Source of the DNA: Nitrospira sp.
GTDB taxonomy: Bacteria; Nitrospirota; Thermodesulfovibrionia; Thermodesulfovibrionales; Dissulfurispiraceae
Direction: 5' to 3'
Assembly (NCBI GenBank): GCA_002634385.1
Contig: NSJL01000003.1
Coordinates: forward strand, 186,001-250,000
Length of the DNA: 64,000 nucleotides
A model generated the notes under the pieces. It searched no databases. It was not told the DNA's origin and saw only the letters and a program-made list of their open reading frames with translations. Made by a program: the position numbers and the translations under genes. Below are positions 44,228-53,412 of the stretch, piece by piece; within the stretch, counting starts at the first letter, position 1, and the number at the start of each line of letters is the position of its first letter.

Positions 44228-45640
44228 ATGAAGAGTCTTGACGATACCATCGCCGCCATTTCCACCCCCGCCGGAGAGGGGGGGATCGGCATTGTGCGGC
44301 TCAGCGGAAGGGATGCCATCGCCGTCGCGGAGAGGGTCTTTGTCTCTCCCCGGGGCAGGAAGCTGCAGGAGGTGAGGTCCCATACCCTTGTGCACGGCTT
44401 TATCGTGGAGCCCTCCACGGGCGAGAGGGTCGACGAGGTCCTTGCGGCGGTGATGCGTGCCCCGGGGACCTACACACGGGAGGATGTGGTGGAGATCAAT
44501 TGCCACGGCGGGATGCTGCCCCTGCGCACCACCCTGCAGGCGCTCCTGCGACAGGGGGCGCGGCTGGCGGACCCGGGGGAGTTTACCCGGAGGGCCTTCC
44601 TGAACGGACGGATAGACCTTTCCCAGGCGGAGGCGGTAATCGACGTGATCCGCGCGAAGACGGAGCAGGCGGAACGCCTCGCCCTGCAGCAGCTCGAGGG
44701 GAGGCTCTCCGGAAAGATAACCGGGATGAGGAGTGCAATAACCGGTCTCTGCGCCCTTGTGGAGGCACATATCGACTTCCCGGAGGACGAGATCGAGCTG
44801 AAGACAAAGGATGAGATCACCGGTTCCGTTGCAGGCATCAGGACGGAGCTGGAGCTCCTTTCGAAGGGCTACGACGAGGGGAGGTTTTTCCGTGAGGGGG
44901 TTTCCACGGCCATTGTGGGGAAGCCCAATGTGGGCAAGTCCTCGCTCCTCAATGCACTGCTGGAGAGGGACAGGGCCATTGTCACCGAGATGCCCGGCAC
45001 CACGAGGGATATCATAGAAGGCTCCCTGAACATCAACGGGCTGCCCCTGCGCATCATGGATACGGCCGGGATACGGGAAACCCGCAACCTCGCGGAAAAG
45101 GAGGGGGTACGAAGGAGCCTCCGGGCCATTGAGGGTGCGGATATTGTCATCGCGGTCCTCGATGCGAGCAGGCCGCTGGAGGAGGCGGACAGGGAGGTGC
45201 TGGCGAAGGTGCGGGGCAAGAGGGTTGTGGTGGTGGTGAACAAAGTGGACGCGGAGATCGGCGGGTTCTCCCTGGAAGATTCGGATCCCGGCGCTCCGGG
45301 GCGGGACTCGGAGCCCTCCCCTCCCGTTATCCGTGTTTCAGCGGTCCGGGGAGAGGGTATCGACGTACTGAAGGAGGAGGTGTATTCGCTCTGCATTCCG
45401 CGGGGTCCCTTCTCCCAGAGGGAGGACGTGCTTATCACCACTGTCAGGCACAGGGACTCCCTCGACCGCGCCGCGGACTCCCTGCGGGAAGCGGAGAGCT
45501 CCCTGCAGAACGATGTACCCCTCGAAGTCACCGCCCTCTTCCTGAGAGAGGCTCTCGATCACCTGGGAGAGATCGTCGGCATGGTGACGACCGACGATAT
45601 CCTGAACCGGATATTCGATGAGTTCTGTATAGGAAAGTAG
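44228..45640 (+). CDS. mnmE: tRNA modification GTPase MnmE
   Basis: Works with MnmG to form 5-carboxymethylaminomethyl-uridine at the tRNA wobble position. The N-terminal folate-binding domain starts DDTIAAISTPAGEGGIGIVR. The GTPase domain has GKPNVGKSSLLNAL (G1), MPGTTRDI (G2), DTAGIRE (G3) and NKVD (G4). The C-terminal CIGK with its catalytic cysteine is intact. 470 residues. A hairpin terminator follows. Confidence 0.97.
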   Translation: MKSLDDTIAAISTPAGEGGIGIVRLSGRDAIAVAERVFVSPRGRKLQEVRSHTLVHGFIVEPSTGERVDEVLAAVMRAPGTYTREDVVEINCHGGMLPLRTTLQALLRQGARLADPGEFTRRAFLNGRIDLSQAEAVIDVIRAKTEQAERLALQQLEGRLSGKITGMRSAITGLCALVEAHIDFPEDEIELKTKDEITGSVAGIRTELELLSKGYDEGRFFREGVSTAIVGKPNVGKSSLLNALLERDRAIVTEMPGTTRDIIEGSLNINGLPLRIMDTAGIRETRNLAEKEGVRRSLRAIEGADIVIAVLDASRPLEEADREVLAKVRGKRVVVVVNKVDAEIGGFSLEDSDPGAPGRDSEPSPPVIRVSAVRGEGIDVLKEEVYSLCIPRGPFSQREDVLITTVRHRDSLDRAADSLREAESSLQNDVPLEVTALFLREALDHLGEIVGMVTTDDILNRIFDEFCIGK

Positions 45641-45666
45641 ATCGGAAAGAAGCGCGGGGAACAAAA

Positions 45667-45708
45667 AAAGGACGGGGAAAGAGTCTCCCCGTCCTTTCTC
45701 TTTTTTTC
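45667..45708. terminator. Bidirectional terminator between mnmE and the parvulin gene
   Basis: AAAGGACGGGGA (45667-45678) pairs perfectly with TCCCCGTCCTTT (45686-45697). T-rich sequence follows on the plus strand and an A-run precedes, so it can serve both convergent genes. Confidence 0.88.
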
Positions 45709-45723
45709 TTGCCGGCTTACTTT

Positions 45724-46626
45724 TTATTTATCAGGGGTAGCGGGTTGCGGCAGAGCGTGGGGCGCTGCCGGGGCAGCGGGGGCCGGTGCCGGCGCCAGCT
45801 TGGCTACCGCTTCCTTATTGATCTCTACCTTGTAATTCTTCTTGAGGCTTTCGATGAAGGTGTCGAAGCTCGCCTTCTGTTTATCCGCAGTCAGCTTCTG
45901 CCCGATAAGTCCCTTCACCTTGTCGAATTCGACAGCGGTGCCCTTTGCGTCGGTGACTTTGATGATATGGATACCGTCCTTCAGTTTTACCGGCATGCCG
46001 ACTTCACCCTTTTTCAGCCTGAACACCGTCTCTTCCAGCTCAGGGGCCAGCTCTCCCCTCTTGAAGGAGCCGATATTCCCTCCCGCCTTTGCAGAGCCCT
46101 TATCGGTGGACATTTCGGAGGCCACTTTTGCGAAGTCCTCCCCCGCCTTGATCCTCTCGTAGACCTTCTTCGCGTCATCCTCGGTTTTTACGAGGATCTG
46201 GCTGATCTTGACCTGGCTGCTGATCATGAAGTCGTCTTTATGGGAGTCGTAGTAGGCCTGAACATCTTTGTCGGTGATCTTGGAGGCGGCCTCGATCTCC
46301 TTTTCGAGGAGTTGGTTGATCAGGGTGATCTTCTTGAACTCCTCCAGTTTCCTCTGGAAATCCTTATCCTGGTCCATTTTCCTCTTTTTCGCCTCGAGAT
46401 AGAGCATCTCCTTCTTCACCAGCTCGTCCACGAAACGAGAAGTGCCCTCGGGTCCCGAAAAGAACTGTCTGGCCATATCGGGAAGAGAGTTCATTTCGGC
46501 CTGCGCATCCTCACGGGAAATCTGTGTGTTGTCTATCTTGACCACATAGTCACTTTTGGAGCCCCCGCCCTTGGTGCAGGAGACTGCAAAAACAAGAGCG
46601 ATCATCAGCAAGAAAAGCTTTTTCAT
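45724..46626 (-). CDS. Parvulin-type peptidyl-prolyl isomerase lipoprotein
   Basis: 300 residues. Lipoprotein signal ending FAVSC. SurA-like N-terminal helical region (about 30-135), then a parvulin domain (about 140-235) with KISQILVKTEDDAKKVYERI and GGNIGSFKRGELAPELEE. Alanine/proline-rich tail. Probably a periplasmic chaperone for outer-membrane or secreted proteins. Confidence 0.9.
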   Translation of the reverse strand: MKKLFLLMIALVFAVSCTKGGGSKSDYVVKIDNTQISREDAQAEMNSLPDMARQFFSGPEGTSRFVDELVKKEMLYLEAKKRKMDQDKDFQRKLEEFKKITLINQLLEKEIEAASKITDKDVQAYYDSHKDDFMISSQVKISQILVKTEDDAKKVYERIKAGEDFAKVASEMSTDKGSAKAGGNIGSFKRGELAPELEETVFRLKKGEVGMPVKLKDGIHIIKVTDAKGTAVEFDKVKGLIGQKLTADKQKASFDTFIESLKKNYKVEINKEAVAKLAPAPAPAAPAAPHALPQPATPDK

Positions 46627-46768
46627 CCTTTATCTCTCCTTCAAAAGGTAATCCTTCACTGTAGCATATTTAAGGTACAAAAGCAAAAAGCTCAAGGAGG
46701 AAGGGGGGTGATTAAAGAGCGATTTGAATAAGAATCCTCTGCCCCCGTTCACACTCCGTTCGGAATCC

Positions 46769-46845
46769 GTCACCCCGGCGAAAGCCGGGGTCCAGAGTCT
46801 TTGAATAGGGACTGGATCCCGGCTCAGAGGATCTGCCGGGATGAC
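46769..46845. repeat. Palindromic intergenic repeat in a 312-base gene-free gap
   Basis: GTCACCCCGGC-GAAA-GCCGGGG hairpin, then TGGATCCCGGC and GCCGGGATGAC forming an outer inverted pair. Same general type as the repeats near 20085 and 59427. Apart from this repeat and the arsM ribosome site (AAGGAGGG) I see nothing in the gap 46627-46938. Confidence 0.6.
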
Positions 46846-46938
46846 GGCACAAATTTCTTTCTTTGCCAGGGATCTGTTGACAGGGGGGAAGCAGGGCTCT
46901 TAAGCTAAATAAAGGACACTCTTAAGGAGGGAGACAGC

Positions 46939-47736
46939 ATGGAGAAGTCGAAGATCTCTTTGATAAACCTGGTGCGCAGGGATTATGCAGCGGTGGCCCA
47001 GGGGCAGCAGACGGCCGCGCCGGCCGCCAGTTGCTGCGGCACCGGGGAGGGGGCCGTCAGCCTGCGTGAGGCAGGCAGGCTCCTCGGGTATAGCGAGGAG
47101 GAACTGCGCGTCGGCCTCGGCGAGGCGAACCTGGGGCTGGGCTGCGGCAATCCCCAGGCCATTGCCGAAGTGAAAGAGGGGGAGGTGGTCCTCGATCTCG
47201 GGAGCGGAGCGGGGTTCGACGCCTTCCTTGCGGCGATGAAGGCAGGGCCGGAGGGAAGGGTCATCGGTGTGGATATGACCCCGGAGATGCTCACCCGGGC
47301 CCGCCACAACGCTGCGAAGCTGAAGGCCCCCAATGTGGAGTTCCGGCTCGGTGAGATAGAGCACCTTCCGGTGGCGGACGCCTCGGTGGATGTGATCATC
47401 TCCAATTGCGTCATCAATCTCTCGGTGGACAAGCAGGCGGTTCTCCTCGACGCATTCCGCGTCCTGAAGCCCGGAGGCAGAGTCGCTTTTTCCGATATCC
47501 TGAAGAGGGGAGAGATCCCCGAAGCCCTTAGGGAGAATCCTGCCGCGTACAGCGGCTGAATCACGGGAGCGGTTTCCGTGGAAACCATGAGGGAGTACCT
47601 GGAGAGGGCGGGTTTTACCGGTATACAGTTCATCGACAAGGAGAACAGCGAGGAGATCATCAGGAGCTGGAATTTCGGCGAAGGGGTGGAGAAGGCCGTC
47701 TTCTCCGCCTATATCAAGGCCACGAAGCCCCGTTGA
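46939..47736 (+). CDS. arsM: Arsenite S-adenosylmethyltransferase, selenoprotein form (in-frame UGA)
   Basis: Methylates As(III). The SAM-binding fold shows [16 protein letters not shown] and [13 protein letters not shown]. ArsM cysteines are C32/C33 (ASCCG), C69 (GLGCGNP) and C157 (SNCVINL). The frame meets TGA at 47557-47559 (codon 207) and then continues [19 protein letters not shown] to a stop at 47734-47736. In ArsM this place holds a conserved Cys followed by a GA-containing segment, so the UGA sits exactly where a catalytic-type cysteine belongs. A 6-bp hairpin lies in the SECIS window. 265 residues with Sec, against 206 if UGA were a stop, which would truncate the conserved domain. 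Sec-containing ArsM proteins have been reported. Confidence 0.85.
47571..47586 (+). promoter_or_regulatory. Candidate bacterial SECIS hairpin of arsM
   Basis: GGTTTC and GAAACC pair perfectly around the loop CGTG; the loop is about 18-21 bases after the UGA. A competing hairpin CACGG/CCGTG (47562-47580) places GGT in its loop but closer to the UGA. Either could be recognised by SelB. Confidence 0.5.
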
Positions 47737-47791
47737 AAAATCCGATTATACGGGGTGCCGGGAAACTATTTTGCAAAGGGACTGATTATTA

Positions 47792-48847
47792 ATGAAGAAA
47801 GTGATTGTGGGCATGAGCGGCGGGGTGGATTCGTCCGTCACGGCGTACCTTCTGAGAGAGCAGGGGTACGAGGTGGAAGGGGTGAGCTTCATCCTGTACG
47901 AGGCGCGCATGAAGAGCACCTTTTCCGGGTGCTGCTCCCTGGCGTCCATCGACGATGCCCGGAGGACCGCCGGACATATGGGAGTGCGCCATTCCGCGGT
48001 GGACCTGCGGGAGGAGTTCATGGAGAAGGTGATCGAGCCCTTCATCGCCGCCTATGCGCGGGGAAGTACACCCAATCCCTGCATTCTCTGCAATAAATAC
48101 ATCAAGTTCCCCCATCTCCTGCAGATCGCCCATGACAGGGGGGCCGATTGTATCGCCACCGGCCATTATGCAAAAGTTGAAGGGGCTCTGCTCAGGAAGG
48201 GAGCCGACGCCAGGAAGGACCAGTCATACGTGCTCTATGTCCTCAGCCGCGAGGAGCGGGAAAGGCTGGTGCTTCCCCTCGGGGATAAGAGAAAGGACGA
48301 GGTGCGGGAGATTGCGCGGTCGCTGGGGCTCCCTGCCGCGAACAGGCCGGAGAGCCAGGAGATCTGCTTTGTGGAGGACAATAACTATTCCCGCTTCATG
48401 GAAGGGTTGACGGAGGGCGGAGAGGGAGAGATGATCGATTCCGTTACCGGGAAGGTCCTCGGCCGCCACAGGGGAATCCACCTGTACACCGTCGGGCAGA
48501 GAAAGAGGCTGGGTATCGCCACCGGGGAGCCGCGGTATGTGGTGGAGATCGATCCCTCCACCTGCGCTGTGTACATAGGCCCGAAAGTGGCGGCGCTGAT
48601 GCGCACTTTCGAGGTGGCAGAGGTGAATTGGCTGGTGGAGGGCGCAGGGGTACAGGAGAGGAGGGAGGTTTCGGTCAAGGTCCGCTCCACCATGAGGGAC
48701 GAGCCCGCCGTGATCGAGCGTATCGGAGGGGACCGGGTCCGGGTGACCTTCGATGAGCCGCAGTGGGCCCCGGCTCCGGGGCAGAGCGCGGTATTCTACG
48801 AGGGGGACACCGTTCTCGGCGGCGGGATCATCGACAGGAACCGGTGA
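47792..48847 (+). CDS. mnmA: tRNA-specific 2-thiouridylase MnmA
   Basis: Thiolates U34 of tRNAs for Glu, Gln and Lys. PP-loop GMSGGVDSSV at 7-16. Catalytic cysteines in TPNPCILCNKYIKF and SQEICFV. RGIHLYTVGQRKRLGI is also typical. 351 residues. Together with mnmE in the same window it builds the same hypermodified nucleotide. Confidence 0.96.
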   Translation: MKKVIVGMSGGVDSSVTAYLLREQGYEVEGVSFILYEARMKSTFSGCCSLASIDDARRTAGHMGVRHSAVDLREEFMEKVIEPFIAAYARGSTPNPCILCNKYIKFPHLLQIAHDRGADCIATGHYAKVEGALLRKGADARKDQSYVLYVLSREERERLVLPLGDKRKDEVREIARSLGLPAANRPESQEICFVEDNNYSRFMEGLTEGGEGEMIDSVTGKVLGRHRGIHLYTVGQRKRLGIATGEPRYVVEIDPSTCAVYIGPKVAALMRTFEVAEVNWLVEGAGVQERREVSVKVRSTMRDEPAVIERIGGDRVRVTFDEPQWAPAPGQSAVFYEGDTVLGGGIIDRNR

Positions 48848-48856
48848 GGGCATGTC

Positions 48857-49045
48857 GGAGAGAGGCAGCAAAGAGTCATCGCTCTCACGAGAGATTTCTG
48901 CGTCTCTATGGCTCACTCCACTACCCCAGCAAAACTCGCCTCCTCACGTCGGCTCAGACAGTTGCTGGGGTGGCCGTTTCGTTTCGCCGAGAGACGCAAC
49001 GAAATGCTCTCGATATCGCTCTTCCCCCCTGCTGCCTCCTCTCTC
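48857..49045. repeat. Long imperfect inverted repeat between mnmA and the MOSC gene
   Basis: The left arm (48857-48932) and right arm (48962-49045) are imperfect reverse complements: GAGAGGCAGCA matches TGCTGCCTC, TGCGTCTC matches GAGACGCA, and CCCCAGCAA matches TTGCTGGGG at the apex, leaving a 29-base loop. No reading frame fits. The 305-base gap 48848-49152 holds nothing else I can identify. It could be a MITE relic or a structured RNA. Confidence 0.65.
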
Positions 49046-49152
49046 CTCTGAGAGAGCCCTCTTGCTACTGATTTGTACTTCCTGTCAGCGGTTCTGCTGA
49101 CTTGCCCCCTGTATTTGTGTTATGGTAAAAGATAAAAACCCGGGAGAAATCA

Positions 49153-49593
49153 ATGAAAGGCCGGATTATATCCATCAATATCAGCGAGAAGAAAGGCGTC
49201 AGGAAAAAGCCGGTGGAAGAAGCCGTCATCAGTGAGAACTGCGGTATCGAAGGGGATGCCCATGCCTCGTCCGCATGGCACCGCCAGGTAAGCCTCCTTG
49301 CGCTGGAGAGCATCAGGAAGATGCAGGCCATGGGACTCGATGTAAAAGAGGGGGATTTTGCGGAGAATATCACCACCGAGGGGATCGACCTCGTGGCGCT
49401 CCCCCTCGGAACGCAGGTGAGCCTCGGCGGTGACGTGGTGGGCGAGGTGAGCCAGATCGGCAAGGAGTGCCATTCCCGCTGCGCCATTTACCACCAGGCA
49501 GGGGATTGCGTCATGCCCAAGGAGGGTATCTTCATCAAGATCCTGAAGGGCGGAAAAGTCAGGAAGGGAGACCCGATCAGTGTCGGCGAATAG
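49153..49593 (+). CDS. MOSC-domain protein
   Basis: 146 residues. MOSC domains bind or transfer the molybdenum cofactor, often with a conserved cysteine; here a cysteine pair lies in GKECHSRCAIYHQ. GIEGDAHASSAWHRQVSLL is the typical N-terminal motif. Adjacent to mogA, supporting a molybdenum cofactor role. Confidence 0.9.
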   Translation: MKGRIISINISEKKGVRKKPVEEAVISENCGIEGDAHASSAWHRQVSLLALESIRKMQAMGLDVKEGDFAENITTEGIDLVALPLGTQVSLGGDVVGEVSQIGKECHSRCAIYHQAGDCVMPKEGIFIKILKGGKVRKGDPISVGE

Positions 49594-49659
49594 TGCCGGT
49601 CAGGAAGGGAGGGGGAGTGCCCGGGCGCTCTGTACGTGGAGCGGGCTTCCACGCTCGTC

Positions 49660-50139
49660 ATGATCACCGTCGCCGTCCTGACATTGAGCGATAAGGGGTC
49701 CCGGGGAGAGCGGACGGACGCGAGCGGGCCCGCCATCGCCGAAACCCTGCGGGAAATGGGCGAGGTGAAGTACTACGATATTCTCCCTGACGAAAAGGAG
49801 CTGATAAGGGGCAAGCTGCTGGAGTATTCCGGCAAAGTGGATCTCATCCTTACCACCGGGGGTACGGGTCTTTCTCCCCGGGATGTCACCCCCGAGGCGA
49901 CCCTTGAGGTGATCGAACGGGAGATTCCCGGCATCGCGGAAGCCATGAGAATGGAGGGGTTGAAGAAGACCCGGCGGGCCATGCTCTCCCGGGCTGTTGC
50001 GGGGGTGCGCGGAAAGACCCTCATCATCAATCTCCCCGGCAGTCCCGTTGCGGTGAGGGAGAACCTGGAAATCATTCTCGACGTGATTCCCCATGCGGTG
50101 GAGAAAATAAAAGGCAGCCCCGAGGAGTGTGCCCGATGA
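49660..50139 (+). CDS. Molybdopterin adenylyltransferase MogA/MoaB
   Basis: Adenylates molybdopterin before molybdenum insertion. Conserved LTLSDKGSRGERTDASGP, TTGGTGLSPRDVTPEAT and NLPGSPVAVRENLE. The ATG at 49660 gives the usual beginning MITVAVLTLSDKG; a GTG at 49636 is an alternative. 159 residues. Its stop overlaps the ccdA start (ATGA). Confidence 0.92.
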   Translation: MITVAVLTLSDKGSRGERTDASGPAIAETLREMGEVKYYDILPDEKELIRGKLLEYSGKVDLILTTGGTGLSPRDVTPEATLEVIEREIPGIAEAMRMEGLKKTRRAMLSRAVAGVRGKTLIINLPGSPVAVRENLEIILDVIPHAVEKIKGSPEECAR

Positions 50140-50849
50140 CCACGGATGTGTCCTTTCCCCTCGCCTTTGCCGCGGGGGTGCTCTCGTTCCTTTCCCCCTG
50201 CGTGCTGCCCCTTGTTCCCGCCTATGTCTCCTTCATCACCGGGTTGTCCCTTGAGGAGTTGAAGTCTTCGCCACGCCTGTCCCGGACCATGGGAACCACC
50301 CTCGCTTTCGTGTTCGGATTCTCCACTATTTTCATTGCGCTGGGAGCCTCTTCGTCCCTGCTCGGGAACCTGCTCCTGCAGTACCAGGACGCTATCAGGA
50401 TCGTGGGCGGCATCCTTACCGTTATTTTCGGCCTCTTCATGGCGGGCGTCGTAAAGCTCGATTTCCTGATGCGGGAGAGGAGATTCCATATCAGCGAAGG
50501 GCCTGCCGGGTATGTGGGTGCCTTTCTCATCGGGATGAGCTTTGCCGCGGGCTGGACCCCCTGTATCGGGCCGATTCTCGGGACGATCCTGATCTATGCC
50601 GGCTCCCAGGCGTCGGCCTCCTTCGGGCTGAAGCTCCTGTCCGTCTATTCCCTGGGGCTTGCCATTCCCTTTATCCTGTCGTCACTGGCGGTGAATGCAC
50701 TCCTGTCCAATACAAGGAAGCTGCAGCGGTTCATGCGCATCATCATGATTGTCAGCGGACTGATCCTGATCGCCTTCGGCATCATGCTGTTGACGAACAA
50801 GACGGCACAACTGTCCGGACTGTTCCCCGATCTCGGTATCAAATTCTGA
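50136..50849 (+). CDS. CcdA/DsbD-type thiol-disulfide membrane transporter
   Basis: 237 residues, six membrane helices, moving reducing power from cytoplasmic thioredoxin to the periplasm for cytochrome c maturation. The two redox cysteines are in [12 protein letters not shown] (helix 1) and [12 protein letters not shown] (helix 4). The ATG at 50136 overlaps the mogA stop. The many cytochromes in this window explain the need. Confidence 0.92.
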   Translation: MTTDVSFPLAFAAGVLSFLSPCVLPLVPAYVSFITGLSLEELKSSPRLSRTMGTTLAFVFGFSTIFIALGASSSLLGNLLLQYQDAIRIVGGILTVIFGLFMAGVVKLDFLMRERRFHISEGPAGYVGAFLIGMSFAAGWTPCIGPILGTILIYAGSQASASFGLKLLSVYSLGLAIPFILSSLAVNALLSNTRKLQRFMRIIMIVSGLILIAFGIMLLTNKTAQLSGLFPDLGIKF

Positions 50850-50856
50850 GGAGTGT

Positions 50857-53397
50857 ATGAGAGAGAGATACGATTTCAATGAAATAGAGCTGAAATGGCA
50901 GGCGTTCTGGGCGGAGCGGGGTCTCAACAGGACCGGGATCGACACCTCCCGCGAAAAATTCTACTGTCTCGAGATGTTCCCCTACCCGTCGGGCAAGATC
51001 CATATGGGGCATGTGCGGAATTACGCCATCGGTGATGTCATCGCCCGGTACAAGAGGATGCGCGGTTTCAACGTGCTGCATCCCATGGGATGGGACGCCT
51101 TCGGCATGCCCGCGGAGAACGCAGCCATCAAGCACGGCCTGCACCCGGCGCAGTGGACCTACGAGAATATCGGCTCCATGAAAAAGCAGCTCGACCGCAT
51201 GGGCCTGAGCTACGACTGGGACAGGGAAGTGACCACCTGCAGCCCCGGGTATTACCGCTGGAACCAGTGGTTCTTCCTGAAGCTTCTCGAGAAGGACCTC
51301 GCGTACAAGAGATCTTCCTTCGTGAACTGGTGCCCCTCCTGCGCCACGGTCCTTGCCAATGAGCAGGTGATCGACGGCGGATGCTGGCGGTGCGATACCC
51401 CCGTCATCCAGAAGGAACTGGAGCAGTGGTTTTTGCGGATCACCCGGTATGCGGAGGAGCTCCTCCGGGGCTGCGACGAGCTGGCGGGATGGCCCGAGCG
51501 GGTAGTGGCCATGCAGAAGAACTGGATCGGCAAGAGCGAAGGTGCCGAGGTGGATTTCCCCGTGGAAGGAAGAGGGGAGAAGATCAGGATCTTCACTACG
51601 CGTCCGGATACCCTGTTCGGCGTCTCCTTCATGTGTCTCGCCCCGACCCACCCCCTTGCGGAGGGGCTGGTTGCCGACAAGGAAGGGCTTGCGGGGATCA
51701 AGGCGAAATACGGCAAGGTGGAGGAAAAAGAGGGTCTGTTTACCGGTCATTATGCGGTGAATCCTTTGAACGGCGAGCGCATCCCTATCTATGTCGCCAA
51801 TTTCGTTCTGATGGAGTACGGCACCGGTGCCATCATGTCGGTCCCGGCCCACGACCAGAGGGATTTCGAGTTCGCGAAGAAATACAATCTGCCTGTCAAG
51901 GTGGTCATCGTCCCCGGAGAGGGCGGGGAGAGGGAAGGCCATGCCCTCGAATCCGCATACGAAGGGGAGGGGATCCTGGTGAATTCCGGGCCTTTCAACG
52001 GGCTTGAAAGCGGCGCGGCGAAAGAGCGGATCATCCGGCATATCGAGGACAGCGGCCCCGGGAAGAGGATGATCAACTACAAGCTGCGCGACTGGGGGAT
52101 TTCACGGCAGCGGTACTGGGGCACCCCCATCCCTGTGCTCTACTGCGAACGCTGCGGCGTTGTCCCGGTCCCGGAAAAGGACCTGCCGGTGGTACTGCCC
52201 GAAGATGTGCACTTCACCGGCAAGGGGGGCTCCCCCCTCCAGGAGTCGGAGAAGTTCCTCCGGGCTGTCTGTCCTGCGTGCGGAGGCCAGGCGCGGAGGG
52301 AGACCGACACCATGGATACCTTCGTGGACTCCTCCTGGTACTTCATCCGGTATTGTTCCCGGAAGGACGAGGATGCCCTCGACAGGAAGAACATCTCCTA
52401 CTGGATGCCGGTGGACCAGTATATCGGCGGCATCGAGCATGCCGTCCTCCATCTCCTCTATTCGCGGTTCTTCACCCGGGTGCTGCGGGACCTGGGGATT
52501 ACCGGATACGGGGAGCCTTTCAGAAATCTGCTCACCCAGGGAATGGTCTGCAAGGAGACATGGAGATGCCCCGAGCACGAATGGCTCTTCCCCGAGCAGG
52601 TGGAAGACGGCAAATGCGCACTCTGCGGAAAGATCGCAGAGAAAGGGCGGGTCGAGAAGATGTCGAAGTCCAGGAAAAATGTCATCGACCCCGATGCCCT
52701 CATCCAGCGGTACGGGGCCGATACCCTGCGCCTCTTCTCCCTTTTCGCCGCGCCTCCCGAGAGGGACCTCGAATGGTCGGACAAGGGGGTGGAGGGCGCG
52801 TACCGCTTCCTGAACAGGGTCTGGGGGATCGTCTACCGGTACCGTGACGAAGTGCGCGGAGCGGGCAGGGAGGAGGGAGAAGGTCTTCCCCCCCTCTCCG
52901 ATCAGGCGTCGCGGCTCCTTCGGAAGACCCACCAAACCATAAGAAAGGTGACCGAGGATGTGGAGAGGGAGTACCACTTCAATACGGCCATCGCGTCCCT
53001 CATGGAGCTGGTGAACGAGCTGTCCGCCTACACGCCCCAGGAAACGGAAGACAGGGCGGTGCTGCGGATCTCCCTTAAAAACGTCCTGCTGCTGCTTGCC
53101 CCCTTTGCCCCCCACCTCAGTGAGGAGCTGTGGGAAGCGCTCGGGGAAGAGGGCAGCATTTTCGGACACCCGTGGCCCGTAGGGGACGAGGTCCTTGCCC
53201 GTGAGGAAGAGGTGGAGCTCGTGGTGCAGGTGAACGGGAAGCTGAGGGCCAAACTGATGGTGCCTGCCGGGCTGCCGGATGAGGAGGCGCAGAAAAGGGC
53301 ACTGGGGGACCCGAAAATCGCGGAGATCATCGACGGAAAACAGGTGAAGAAGGTGGTGGTGGTGAAGGGGCGCCTCGTCAATGTCGTGGTCGGGTGA
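50857..53397 (+). CDS. leuS: Leucyl-tRNA synthetase
   Basis: 846 residues, class I. HIGH motif in [13 protein letters not shown] near 42, editing domain with [14 protein letters not shown] in [11 protein letters not shown] near 600, and the C-terminal [13 protein letters not shown]. Cysteine pairs in CERCGVV, CPACGG, and CALCGK form the usual zinc sites. Ribosome site GAGGAG seven bases after the ccdA stop region. Confidence 0.98.
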   Translation: MRERYDFNEIELKWQAFWAERGLNRTGIDTSREKFYCLEMFPYPSGKIHMGHVRNYAIGDVIARYKRMRGFNVLHPMGWDAFGMPAENAAIKHGLHPAQWTYENIGSMKKQLDRMGLSYDWDREVTTCSPGYYRWNQWFFLKLLEKDLAYKRSSFVNWCPSCATVLANEQVIDGGCWRCDTPVIQKELEQWFLRITRYAEELLRGCDELAGWPERVVAMQKNWIGKSEGAEVDFPVEGRGEKIRIFTTRPDTLFGVSFMCLAPTHPLAEGLVADKEGLAGIKAKYGKVEEKEGLFTGHYAVNPLNGERIPIYVANFVLMEYGTGAIMSVPAHDQRDFEFAKKYNLPVKVVIVPGEGGEREGHALESAYEGEGILVNSGPFNGLESGAAKERIIRHIEDSGPGKRMINYKLRDWGISRQRYWGTPIPVLYCERCGVVPVPEKDLPVVLPEDVHFTGKGGSPLQESEKFLRAVCPACGGQARRETDTMDTFVDSSWYFIRYCSRKDEDALDRKNISYWMPVDQYIGGIEHAVLHLLYSRFFTRVLRDLGITGYGEPFRNLLTQGMVCKETWRCPEHEWLFPEQVEDGKCALCGKIAEKGRVEKMSKSRKNVIDPDALIQRYGADTLRLFSLFAAPPERDLEWSDKGVEGAYRFLNRVWGIVYRYRDEVRGAGREEGEGLPPLSDQASRLLRKTHQTIRKVTEDVEREYHFNTAIASLMELVNELSAYTPQETEDRAVLRISLKNVLLLLAPFAPHLSEELWEALGEEGSIFGHPWPVGDEVLAREEEVELVVQVNGKLRAKLMVPAGLPDEEAQKRALGDPKIAEIIDGKQVKKVVVVKGRLVNVVVG

Positions 53398-53412
53398 GGA
53401 GGGGAGCCGGTG

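Noticed and set aside
47557..47559. Reading the arsM TGA as a simple nonsense mutation
   Set aside because: The frame and family sequence continue without further damage and the codon replaces a conserved cysteine; selenocysteine explains this better, though it is unproven without the Sec machinery.
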